Shown here: positions 22,955 to 36,753 of the stretch, piece after piece
Position numbering within the stretch: position 1 is the first letter of the stretch
Layout of the letters: each line of letters opens with the position of its first letter
Assembly (NCBI GenBank): GCA_002812745.2
Contig: NCSJ02000004.1
Coordinates: forward strand, 124,001 to 188,000
DNA: 64,000 nucleotides
Source of the DNA: Scytalidium lignicola
Lineage: Eukaryota > Ascomycota > Leotiomycetes
Direction of reading: 5' to 3'
Notes under the pieces: generated by a model
What the model was told of the DNA's origin: nothing
The model's input: the letters and a program-made list of their open reading frames with translations, nothing else
Databases searched by the model: none
Position numbers and translations under genes: made by a program

Positions 22955-24822
22955 TCAATCACTAGAATCATCCAGGAAATTACGTAGAACATTCTGCGAT
23001 GTAGGATCAGGCATAACTACAACCCCGTATTGTTGCTGTCTATTTCTTTGTAAATACCTCCTCTCTCTCTCCAACTTCATCTTTTGATAGTCCTGTAGCC
23101 CGCTCTGAACGACTGGATTAGCAAAGGCTTGAACTTCCGAATCAAGGCATGGAGGATCGCTATCACCCAAGGCTGAACCATAACGGTTCGTTGTGATGGC
23201 AACCGCCGGTGAAGTTGGAAATTTGGGGCTTCTATGCTGATGATTTCCCCCGGCGTTTGCCACTATTTTTACGTCAAGTTGATTGTGGGAAAGAGAATCT
23301 TGCAGATTGAGTTTAGCTTGCGGTTCAACCGCCCTTATTTGGTCGACGGGTTCTAAGTTGTCCATCTGGACGCCGTCGAGAATTGGGCCGGGATATTCCT
23401 CGAGATCGGAATCGCTAGGCCTAGGGTTTCTGACTACCTCTACGAACCATTCTTTACTACCATTCACTCTACGGTTGACTCTGACACAGTTCAGGACCAT
23501 GTCACGATATTGTCGCCAAGATTTTGCAGTTCCAAAGATGAGAAAAATGGCGAGCGACGAAGTCACTCCTGGAAGAAAAAGGAGCAAGTCCGAAATCGTT
23601 TTAGAGAGTGAGTAATCCGGCCCGGGCATATGGGCTAACTGCCTATTACTCTTCAGGTCAAAAACCGGTAGTATTATGATGACTGCATTGAAAGCCCTTT
23701 CATAGAGTTAGCAAATATACCGTCTATTTTCAAAATAAAATAAAAGATTTATACTTTTTGTTGTTGAAATTGACTTACCCTAAGACCACGAAGCCAATGG
23801 TGAATCGAGTCACCAGAGCATGATCATATATTCTGATTTGTGTTGAAGACGGTACACTAGATGTAACAGTCCCATCTGCCCCAACATCTCTATTATCACG
23901 GCCTTTTGACCCCATTGGAGCCCACCATCCAGATCGTTTGACGTTCCTTGCAAGAAGCCGCCGTGTGCATAGGTACTTGTATAGGATCAATACAAGTAGT
24001 ATACTACCTCCAAAAAGACTGGAAAGCACTTTGCACGTCTTAGATTAGCCACATTATATAAGCAGGCGGAGTGTGAAGTTGCCTACCAGTTATGTCTCTG
24101 AAGAATAAGAACAGACCAGGAATATTAAACACAGAGGGGCTGTTAGCAATTCCTATAACGATTCCTGGAAAGATGACGGAGAAGATCTTGGAACTTAGAT
24201 TCGCTCTATCGCGCCAGCTTCCAAGCCATATTGCATGAATCCCCCAGGCTCCACAGAAAAGAGTGATACTCCCTAGGAAAAAAACTATGAATCAACGTGC
24301 TTCTTCAAAGACAGGAGGGCGAAGTAGACATACAAAATAGGATATTCAAAGCCATGACATCGTAGCAATAGAACTCTGCACGCAAAGACTCAGCAAATTT
24401 GAATCTGCTCTGACAGAGCATTCGTTGGATGGAGACTCACGTATCCAGAACAGCACAGCATCTACCATTTGTGGGGAGTTATAGTAACCGTAGGCGGGTG
24501 TTTTCAGTGATTTAAGAGCATTTTCATACTCTGCCTGCTTGATGATGCGGAAGGACGTTGCATAGTGGATTTGCTCGAGGATGGCGGCCAAGGTACTGAG
24601 TGCGGCGAAGGCAGTGATAGAAGTGACGTCTTATACAAGAAGTTTAGTGGTCAGCAGGCCCATGTCAAACCAGTTGATGTGGAGTGTGGACCTACAAGAC
24701 CACTTCTCGCCATAACTCCAGAGCAAGCATACCAGAAGGATGCATAGGATGAGACATATGATCGAATATAACAAGACGATGACAAAGGCCCAGAGGGCGC
24801 CAGATGGAATCCCACCTGCCAT
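22955..24822 (-). CDS. Predicted seven-transmembrane protein with long cytoplasmic tail, receptor-like
   Basis: Six exons: 24696-24822, 24441-24629, 24334-24375, 24087-24272, 23779-24028 and 22955-23696; introns 58-82 nt except the third near 60; 511 aa. I do not recognise a named gene. Hydrophobic segments read from the sequence: FVIVLLYSIICLILCILLV; ITAFAALSTLAAI; MALNILF joined to WSITLFCGAWGIHAIW; IFSVIFPGIVIGIA running into IPGLFLFF; SSLFGGSILLVLILYKYL; FTIGFVVLGAFNAVIIILP; and LLLFLPGVTSSLAIFLIFG. That gives about seven helices, followed by a hydrophilic tail of roughly 200 residues with polar and Gln-rich stretches. The layout recalls fungal GPCR-like integral membrane proteins, but no diagnostic motif was seen. 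The ATG at 24822 gives MAGGIPSGALW; a GTG two codons upstream is not used. Confidence 0.7.
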
Positions 24823-26189
24823 TATCACTAGGGAGCAAAATGATGCGACTTGGGATCAACTACCAGTATTGCCAGATCATCTCCGAAGAGGGGCGGTGGA
24901 TTACCTAGGCAATAAAAAGGCAAGGGCATGACAGTATGTAAGAAAGCACGGAGAGTGAGGCAAGAGTGGAAATGCTTGAAACTATATTAAGGAAAATGAG
25001 TTGCGCCGAGGATGAGTGGAGAATCGAAGAAAGACAGGGAAAGATCAAGAAAAGCAAATACCGTATCTACCTTGTGGAAAACTAGAGAGCGTGCGTATGA
25101 GAATAATAAGAGAGAGTGTAGGTGGGAGCGGGAGACTGTGTGTACTGTATTAAGCATGTGTAACTGATTATACCGATGGGTGCCGGCCGAGTCCCAGGAT
25201 CTGGGTGTGGCACATCTGTCTCCGTCTGCTATGTTCTGCTCTGGAGACAGGGAGCAGAGGAACAGATGGAAACAGTGAGCAGAGCACCATGTAGCAGCCG
25301 GGACTTGCTACGCTTGCCGCCATCATCCTGCATCTATGCCGCATCCTGGGGTAGGAAGGGCGAAGATGTGAAGAAGAGGGAAATCAATGGGAGCATGTAC
25401 CGCAGCGCAACCTCCAGGAAGCGTCCTCATTCAAGAGCAAATCGACGAGCACGTGAAAAAGCTGAGAGCAAGCCGCAGACGACCGAGCCGACTGCCTCGA
25501 TCCTGCCCGTTTGAACGTTGGAAATGTCTTACCGCCGCAACGCCTATTCTTCTTTGGTGAGCCTTCAGTGTCTTTAGTGAGACAAATCTAGCGGTTTGGA
25601 GGAAGGTTGGGTAGACTTTTTGGCAACCAGTTTTAAAGATCCATGCTTCCATACTAGATGGAGACAATAGCATGGCAGCAAGTGAATCGGTGATACAGGA
25701 ACGTGTCGCATCACATTGAATCCGTATCAAAGGCCATCGTATCGGATTGCAAAATTCAGAAATTAAAAGTAGGGTCCCCGAAAATCCGGTCCGTAGTCAG
25801 GGGGAAAGAAGGACGAAAGATCCACCTGCAGACCCAGGCCGCGGGCCGCCCTCGAACATCAATCGAACATCAAGGTTTGCCCACGAGGAAGATTCGTCTG
25901 TCAATTCGGCTAGCTAGGATGTAGCCCCTGGGGCGACTGAATGCCATATTTCTCATTCATACATATCTCACAACCTGCTCTATCTCTCTATCCACCAACC
26001 CAACCCAGCTGACTCCAGTCCTATATCACCAAGGCAACACATAAAACGTGAAACGTATACTAGCTATTATAAAAGTACATTATCCTAACCCATCCATCCC
26101 ACCCTCCCTCCACCCGGGAGGGCCATCCAGCTAACCAATTGGCCGTGAATATTCACGGCCAAACAAGCCCAAACCACCTCCCTGTTCAC
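24823..26189. other. Intergenic, 1.37 kb
   Basis: This is the promoter side of the 7-TM gene and the 3' flank of SEC12. The longest frame (25176-25514, +, 112 codons) and a 99-codon minus frame show no similarity. A 24-bp perfect palindrome lies at 26139-26162. Confidence 0.5.
26139..26162. repeat. 24-bp perfect palindrome, 3' flank of SEC12
   Basis: The half-site TTGGCCGTGAAT is followed directly by its exact reverse complement, with no spacer. It starts 28 bp past the SEC12 stop codon (minus strand), so it is probably in the 3' UTR. As RNA it would be a poor hairpin because it has no loop. Confidence 0.7.
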
Positions 26190-28117
26190 CTACCCTCCAA
26201 CAACTGCTCTGCCCACTGCACCCGCAACCTCTCCCCAGAAACACCCCTTGAACAGAGTCTCCCCGTACTCCTCTGCCCAGTGTCCTGCCTCCTTCAGCTT
26301 CCTCTTCCACAACTCTTGCTGGGCTGGGCTCAGCTCGTCCCACATTTTTCCTTCGTGGTTATGCTTCTCTTCTTCTTCATGCACGTGCAGCTTGAGACCT
26401 GTCGTCTCGTCGCTATCATGAATATACACTACACCACCAGTGCCTGCGGCGATTTTTGCGCTCGAAATAACATCCGCAATGGGAAGCGGTGATCCATCCT
26501 GGTGGAATCCAATCGTGCGCGCTTCGCGCATCTTGAGCTGCTCGCTGTAACCTTGAGGGAACTGGTATGGTCGACCGAGAGCCTCTTGCCACACAATTGG
26601 GACGTAATCCTGCATTCCTAGCAGCGGGGGACTACTGCCTCGAATTTCGAGCACGCTCTGGATGACAATTGAGGCTAGTAAAACGAGTAGCACGGTTGCA
26701 ATAGTGCTGAGTCCAAGGAGTCCTTCTGAGGAGATGGCAAGTGCATAACGTCTCTTTTTGGATTGGCTGCCAGGGGCGGAGAGCGGAACAGGCGAGAGGG
26801 GTAAGGCGTGCACAACGACCGTGTTGCCGACGGCCACGCTTGCTAGCTTGAGATGTTGCTGTGGGGTGGCATCTGTGATAGGTCCAGTCGGTACTGCAAA
26901 TTCAGAGAATGCAAGATCAGTGATCTGGAGAGGATGGACCTGCTTGAACGTCCGCAAGTGTTTAATGTGGTTGACCATAGAAACATTAGATTCCATTTGC
27001 AGGTCCACCTTGAACAGCAATATGGATTGATCTTGTCCTGCTACTGCAATGACAAACTGAGTGTAGCCCTGAACTTCTGTGGGACTAGAAGGGGGTGAGA
27101 GATTGCACACAGCAAGCCCTGTACCCATCGTTATATTTGATGGCAAACGGTGTGATCTTACAATTCGAGCTTGCCCCTTGCCACTCTTTGGCAGACGTAG
27201 AATTTGCAAGACTGCTCCCCCGGTGTGTGAGATATTTGTGAGCATCAGCAACAATTCTGGAGTCAACCATCTGAAAGCCCTGAACTTGGGAACAGTAGGA
27301 CGCTCAAGTGACCGCGAGGCTGGGGTGATGTAAATACATTCCGCCTCCTCCGTATCAGCCTTGGGACCAATCTTTTTGACGAAGACGTCATGTGCATCGC
27401 AGAAAGCAAATGAATACTCTTTTGTTCCGGTCTGTATGATATCTATATCCACCGCCTCATTCTTCGTCGGAAAGGCTCCTATAACTGTTGGTGGGGAAAC
27501 TGATGAAGTATTGAACACAATAATTTCTGCATCCTTAGCTAGACCGGTCGCCACAGCGCCTAGTTGAAGATGACCTGGATACTGCCTCGATAGCCGCATT
27601 AATCTCTGGTAGGTCTCCTTTTCCTTGCCCTGAAAGAGCGACGCCCTTGAGATCTCAGCAATCTTGCTCTCGTTTCCTGTCCCAGTAGTCTCAATTCCAA
27701 ACACTCGAAAATGCTGATTCCTTCCCTTCTTTTGGTCCTCGATAGTAGAGTTTGCACCTGCGTAGACAAGCGTCGTCTTTCCCTTCTGTGGCCCAACTAC
27801 CAGCCGTGTAACGTTGTCTTCATCTTTGCTCAGGTCAATCTCGGCCACTTGAGTCAATTCATTACTATTCGATGCGTCTAAGAGCGTCTGGTGGGAAAAA
27901 GTGATAGGAGTCAGTCCTCGAATTGCTATAAGTCACAACTTTTTCGACCTATGAAATACAGGGTTTTCTTAAAGCTCACAATTTTGTTCCCTACACCACT
28001 CCGCCCGGCACCTCCACCTCCACCCACTACCAGTCGCGAAGGGTCCGATGGGTCGAAGCTGCAAGCATAGAGAGGATAGGATAAAGTCGTAGTAGCATTC
28101 GCTATCGGAGGCGCCAT
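26190..28117 (-). CDS. SEC12: Sec12-type guanine nucleotide exchange factor for Sar1
   Basis: Two exons: 27980-28117 and 26190-27887, with a 92-nt intron; 611 aa. Sec12 is a type II ER membrane protein that loads GTP on Sar1 to start COPII coat assembly. The cytosolic part (about residues 1-430) is a divergent WD40 propeller beginning TLSYPLYACSFDPSDPSRLV and a Gly-rich stretch (VVGGGGGAGRSGVGNK), the potassium-binding K-loop region of the family. One hydrophobic segment (LLGLSTIATVLLVLLASIVI) at about 433-455 is the membrane anchor, and a short lumenal domain of about 155 residues follows. No HDEL-type signal is seen at the C-terminus (GRAVVGG). The ATG at 28117 begins MAPPIANATTTLSYP. Confidence 0.88.
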
Positions 28118-28851
28118 AATTTAAAGGATATCCCTCAACCCACGTTCAGTTTGGGAGATCAAATGGGCAGCACATAGAACAGCTTCGTCCCGAAATCAAG
28201 GCGGCCACGAAGAGACCACAAAGTAGCTCTAGGCCCAGAGTACTAGGGTTGCAATTGAAGGGCCAATCATTGATTTCAGTATTGGCGAACCCCTAGATAT
28301 GGTCGGCCCGTTTCCACGCTAATCTTAATTAGACGATGTTGAGCTGTGTCCCTTGGACATTTAGACATCAACACATTCAAAAGTTACGTCCCTCGAGTAT
28401 GGGCATCTTAAATCCATAGATTTCGAGACAAAATGCTATTAAACACGACATCTAGAAATATTCATAATTCTAATTAAAACCTTGTCGCTACTTGTGTATC
28501 ATTTATTACACCATAAAGTGTTATATATCGTCGTTCTCTTGACGTCCAGATGCGTTTCCGATCCCACGTCCCATGATTTTGGAATCCAAGCGCATTGAAA
28601 AGAAACAAAACTAAATTTGCATAAAGCTGATCCGTCTTTTGTGAGTGCGCTACCAAAGATGCATCAAAAATCAAATTATCCATGAAGTTGACCTCCCCGA
28701 ACGCCGCAACCCATGTCGTTCGTGTGAAGTGGAAAAAGGAACATGCTTCTCGCTGCCTTAAATGACAAACTCCATCTCTTTCACCTGCCACTTGTTGCGG
28801 CAAATGTTAACTGATAGCTTTTATTGCAATTCATCTATCTTTCTCCTTTGC
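28118..28851. other. Intergenic, SEC12 promoter / CLA4 3' flank
   Basis: A 109-codon minus-strand frame at 28474-28803 has no recognisable similarity. Nothing else was seen. Confidence 0.5.
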
Positions 28852-31707
<2,856 letters not shown>

Positions 31708-33317
31708 GTTGGCTCAATATAAGATGCTAGTATACAGCAAATACGCCTAGATATCTCTCGAGACACTAGTTCCGTAACAATCGAACGCTCCCGGCAGGTT
31801 ATAGAGAAGGAAATTCTTGTTCGCCTGCAGAAAGATTCTTAGTATTGCCCTCCTGTTTCATAAATCTCATATGCCAGATGCATACCGTTTGCGCTCAGTG
31901 TGGTTATCAGCGCGCAACTGTCAATGTTGATTCGTGGTCGGAGTATCAAAGCTTCACCGATCCCAACTTAAAAGCTTGTATCGGGTCGCAAAATTGCCGG
32001 CGTGGTCGATAGAATCATCTGCGAACAACCAGGTAATGACCAGGCTTCGATATATGGCCACTGGAATAGAGCTGTCCTGATCAATTTTGGTGAAAGGGTA
32101 TTGCGTGAGGATGAAAGGAGGTTTGTGGAAGCTGAGAGTTTGAGGTGGTAGATGGAGTTGTCCCCACTAGCGCCAAATTGGGCGGGTACAAGGCCTGCGG
32201 GCAGCGAGAAGGGGCGACCCTTTCGGTGCAGATTGGACGAGAGCCCCACGCTTGGTTGCCTTAAGGGGTGCGTTATAATCTTAGCCTGCCCTTACTACAC
32301 ACCCTCTGGTAGGGAGTCAAAACGGCTGGTGGTTTAATAATGGTCAAATCACAGTGATTGAAAAAGCTTGATGATAAATAAGCAAAACGCGCCGGAATTT
32401 ACTTCACAACTGTTAGCCACCATACAATACCGTACCGTGACACGCCTGCAATCTCCTCCTTTTCCATGGCATATCGACATACACGTTCGATATGGACTTG
32501 TGGCCCACTCACTGTTAGGATGCTGTCCGCAAACCCTACGCGTAGCAACAGCCACTCTGCAACAGGTATCTCCATACGGAGTGTAGAGGTCAATACATCG
32601 AGGACCTACGAAGGACTCGCTAAGGCTGTTTCAGGGCTCCATGAGAACGAACATCTAGTTACTCTAGGTGTCTAAGCCCCTTGAATGAACATTGTAGCGA
32701 CCTAGCACCAGGAGAGAACTTCGGCTCAGGCCGCCTACTCTAGGCGCTGATTGGCTGGGAATTCGCGATCCGGATTGAAGCCATGCACCGCGTGAAACGA
32801 AGAGCCCGAACCCCTAACTACTGAAGCGGAGGTGTCACAGGTTCGTGGCTGACAAGGGTCTCCGCGACCAGATTGTTTGCAGAGTCGTCACGGTGTTTGT
32901 CCATCTCCTCTGTGCAACATCGAGACTGGCTGCATCGTACGACCTTTTGCCAATCGTGGTACTCTGGCACGTCTCGCTGACAAAATCCGAGATCTGATCT
33001 GCAGGGTATCACACCTAGGCACATCTATCTCCGAATCTGCGGCGTATCAGCGTCAACCGTATCATCGCTATCATTGACACCTCCCTCTTGTCTATTAGAC
33101 AAGCAATCCATCGCCAAGGGAGATAATTGCATCATGCATCCCCTAATGGTCAAACTCTGTCTAGAATGTGCACATAGAATTCCAGCATAAACTGAGATCT
33201 TGTATGTTACGGGATGATCTGCTCTGCCGCCGCGGGGATATCCTTCCAGAAGATTACCTTTAAGGAGCTGACACATTCACAGCGGCACAAGATCCTGTCT
33301 ACTCAATAGGTTGGATG
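31708..33317. other. Intergenic, 1.6 kb, possible decayed sequence
   Basis: The left end holds the CLA4 promoter. Around 32150-32280 is a GC-richer patch. Minus-strand frames at 32818-33024 and 33025-33276 abut the glycyl-tRNA synthetase pseudogene, but I could not align them to that enzyme's C-terminus. No gene can be supported. Confidence 0.4.
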
Positions 33318-34466
33318 TTTACCGCCAGCCAACGCACTCAACCCATCCAGAGCTTGTGAGGAGCTCAGCATCCCAACAATTAGCAGCATAATGAGCCATC
33401 TCATTTGCCATGTGTCGTCGAAACCTGATCTTTGTTTGGTCAACACCAATCTTCTAAAGTAAAATGTGAATGTGTGCAAGAAAGTAGCCTAGAGTTCCGT
33501 TGTCAACAGTACTATCAGTAATTACTTTGCCAATTGGGACCTTTTCGAAAGCAGTCTGCCCAGCTAGCTAGGCAATTTTGGCAGTTCAAAAGAACTTGCT
33601 CGACGGCTTTCACTTCGCCGAAACGATCATGCTTTTTACCACTTTTTGGGTCGACAAAGTGCTCAATTTCAGCCATAAGAAACTCATGAACACGTAAGAG
33701 ACCTGCGCGAGGGAAATTTCATTTCTGAACACCTTGTTGATCGAAGCAGAAGTAAAAGGCATCTGTAGCTGGTTAAAGTCGAGAAATTTAACGAAGTTCA
33801 GGAACTGACCTTGGGCAGTTTCTTGTCGAAGGTATCCAGGAGCATCGCTGCCTGGGCCAATGCTTGTCTGGAAAATCAGGTTAAATGCGACTGGGGGTAA
33901 AAAGCTCAACACCGGTATTCAGGTTCTTGAGCTCATATTTCTTAATTCATGCACCCAGCTCCTGGTATTGTAATTATCGATCTACTGATATTAGATAATA
34001 CATCACACTTAGTTATATTCGGATGGTTTACAAGTGCATCGTTTAGTTTGACAGCTTCCGTGCCTTTAACCTTCCACTTCTCCTTTTTGGATCTTGCCCT
34101 TATCCTCTAGCCTCGCTTCTAGGAACTCTTCGACAAAATGATCTACCCTTAGAATTTCGCTATTCTTTAGGTAATTACACATCTAATCTACAAAATTTAT
34201 CAACACGCCAACTAGTCTTGAGAATATCATGAGATGTCAACGCAGTGCAATTAACGTTCAGCATGTCTTCTAAAACAAATTGTTTCTGCCATTGATCAAT
34301 TACGTTATTTGAGAAGAGCACAGCTTGGTGGGCCATAATAATCGTAGAGGCTAGCGACGCCACCGTACAATTCAAAGGAGGGTAATTAAAACATCCACCT
34401 TCGAAGCATGGCATCCATGGCCAAACCGTAGAGTGGCTGGCCCTTCAACATCGTGGCGGAAGACAT
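33318..34466 (-). pseudogene. Decayed glycyl-tRNA synthetase gene copy
   Basis: Reading the minus strand in shifting frames gives a collinear match to cytosolic GlyRS. It starts at MSSATMLKGQPL (34466) and LRRWMF-stop-LPSFELYGGVASLYDYYGPP. Next come FVLEDMLNVNCTALTSHDILKTS, NSEILRVDHFVEEFLEARL, VKGTEAVKLNDALV and NTGVELF. Then come [74 protein letters not shown] and VDNGTLGYFL, and finally [18 protein letters not shown] and GWVECVGW. At least five frame changes and several in-frame stops (for example after MF and in the [12 protein letters not shown] region) prevent translation. Similarity ends near 33318, before the anticodon-binding domain. No intron interrupts the aligned part. It is presumably a non-functional duplicate, with the working GRS1 elsewhere; whether retro-processed or segmental is open. 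Confidence 0.85.
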
Positions 34467-34803
34467 TAGAGCTGGGGTTCTACGCTGTGGGCTATTGTAT
34501 TTTGCAGTTCTTTGTGGATGCTGTAAAGCTCCGTAATGCGATCTTGAGAGGCTTTTTCTGAGCACCAGCAGTTCGCGAAAAGCTGCAAAAGAATAGCTTC
34601 ACCTAACTCTCACCTAATTAAGGTCAGAATCGCCGGGTAGGGGAATTTCTAATGTACGATTTGTCTAGTTATATTTTGGGCCGAGACTCCTCTACGGTTT
34701 CTCGGTTTTATGTTTCTCCGGTCCGACTACCTCGATTCCTTATCCTTTAGATAAACTTTTCTCGAATTTCTAGACGACACTGCCTTGCAAATATACTAAC
34801 ACA
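34467..34803. other. RPF1 upstream region
   Basis: This is 337 bp between the start of the GlyRS pseudogene and the RPF1 start codon. It includes a CT-rich tract near 34680-34780 likely to be promoter and 5' UTR. No specific element is claimed. Confidence 0.5.
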
Positions 34804-36205
34804 ATGAGTTCAAAACGTGCCAAGTTACCATCTGCAAAAGCCTCGTTACCTTTCAAAACAGGGAACAAGCTTAGAAGGCAAGATTTACATGTCAAGCAAA
34901 AGAAAGCCCGAGACACTTTAAGAAGGGACGAGCGGTTTAGGCGCAAGAGAGAAGAGGATCGAGATCCTGCCTTGAAAAGAGAACGATTGGTTAAAAATGT
35001 CCCTCATTCAATTGATAAGAAACGTGTTTGGGATGAGGTCGAAGGAGATGGATTAAATGTTAGCGTGGACGTTGAGCAGCTTAAACGCAGACGGATCGAA
35101 GAGGAAGAGGAGGAAGAAGAGAGAAAGAGAGAAGCTGCCTTGGTCGAAGACGAAGCCGAAGACGAAGACAAAGACGAAGAAGATGATCTTGATAGTATGC
35201 TGGGAGATTCCGATTCTCAATCAGAGTCCCCCAAGAAGCTTCGAAAACGAGCCTCCAGCATTGCGGCTTCCACCACAAGCACAAACCTCGACCTCACACC
35301 AGAGTCGCTCAGTCTTAAATTTCCTACTCTCTTTTCAGATACACCTCCCCCGATTCCGAAAGTTCTCCTAACCACATCTTTAAACTCCACTCTGCATGAG
35401 GAGGCATCTCTTCTCTGTACTCTTTTCCCAGTAAGTCAATTCTATAATTCCATAACACATCATTTATAATTCCTAATGTTTCTTCAGAATACAACATATG
35501 TCCCACGCTCTTCTCATAGATACGGCCACAAATTCTCACTGAGAGAGATCTCAACGTTCGCTGCAAATCGAGATTACACATCTATCATTCTTCTGAAAGA
35601 GGATTCGAAAAAACCCACCGGCCTCACCCTTGTCCACTTACCTGCTGGCCCCACGTTCCACTTTTCTATCACAAACTGGCTAGAAGGGAAGAAATTGCCT
35701 GGACACGGTAAGTTCCTCCTCACTGTGTTGTGATATAATATCAAAATTTAGACATACGTTTTAGAAGAGTTGGGTACTAACTTATGTGCTAAAAGGGAAC
35801 CCTACAAACCACTACCCTGAAATGATACTTAACAACTTCCGCACTCCGCTCGGTTTGCTGACTGCAAGAATGTTCTTAACACTTTTCCCCCCTCAACCCG
35901 AATTACAAGGCAGGCAGGTAGTGACCTTACATAATCAGCGCGATTGGATTTTTTTAAGGCGACACCGCTACGTTTTTCGGGAAAAACGCGACTTGGAGAA
36001 GAGCGTTGTCTCTGAAGATGGGAAAGCAATGGAAGGGGTAGAGGACATAAGAGTGGGAATGCAGGAACTAGGACCTCGCATATCCCTCAAGTTGCGGCGC
36101 ATCGATCGAGGGGTCGGGCGCGCCGGTAGTAGTGAAGCAGATGACCCCGTACATTGGGAATGGAAGAGCAAAATGGATAAGAAGCGGACAAGATTCAATC
36201 TTTAG
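34804..36205 (+). CDS. RPF1: Ribosome production factor 1, Brix domain
   Basis: Three exons: 34804-35430, 35488-35707 and 35796-36205; introns 57 and 88 nt; 418 aa. Rpf1 is a nucleolar protein needed for 27S pre-rRNA processing and 60S subunit assembly. The N-terminal 180 residues are basic, then acidic (IEEEEEEEE and a DE-rich run around 115-140), typical of nucleolar proteins. The Brix domain starts near residue 184 (PKVLLTTSLNS) and includes VPRSSHRYGHKFSLREI, LVHLPAGPTFHFSITNW, NHYPEMILNNFRTPLG and HNQRDWIFLRRHRYVF. The C-terminus ends KKRTRFNL. The 5' sequence ATGAGTTCAAAACG has no competing start. It is convergent with the RING gene. Confidence 0.95.
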
Positions 36206-36753
36206 TGCCATAGACTTCGTTTGAGGTTAAATACTCCATATAGCAAAATAATAGAATTGCAGGATCCTAAGAGAGCACGTCTGATGTAAAAGAGCAAGGC
36301 AAGCTCAACTTGGGTCCTATTTAGTTATAGTTAAGTGCTATCTAAAACCTAATGTCGGTACAGTACCGTAACACGTAGCACGTCACGTTAATATGCTCGT
36401 TGTGTTGATGTTGATAGCGGAGGGGAGTAGCCTAAAGCTATAGCTCCCCGCTACCTAATTAGGACTAGTGTGCATGTGATCGCAGCCCCACGTGACTAGC
36501 TCACCAACACCTAATGAGGCCTTTCCTTAAACTATTATAACAATTATCTATTGCCGTTACAATCGTTATGTATAATTTCATTTCAAAGCAAAATCTTACC
36601 CCAATGCCATGCTATATAGTAATAATATCACACAATGATATTACAACCTAATAATGCGTTCCAAATCCAATATGGTATCTCATGATCGTCATTCCTCATT
36701 AGGTCCAAGTCCACATTACTATTTTCACCAGGGAATTCTGACAACCTGATTAT
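36206..36753. other. Intergenic, convergent 3' ends
   Basis: This is 548 AT-rich bases between the RPF1 and RING/ZZ/SH3 stops. No ORF or repeat is supported. Confidence 0.5.

Noticed and set aside
32818..33276. Two abutting minus-strand frames next to the GlyRS relic
   Set aside because: I tried to align them to the GlyRS C-terminal domain and could not, so they are left out of the pseudogene.
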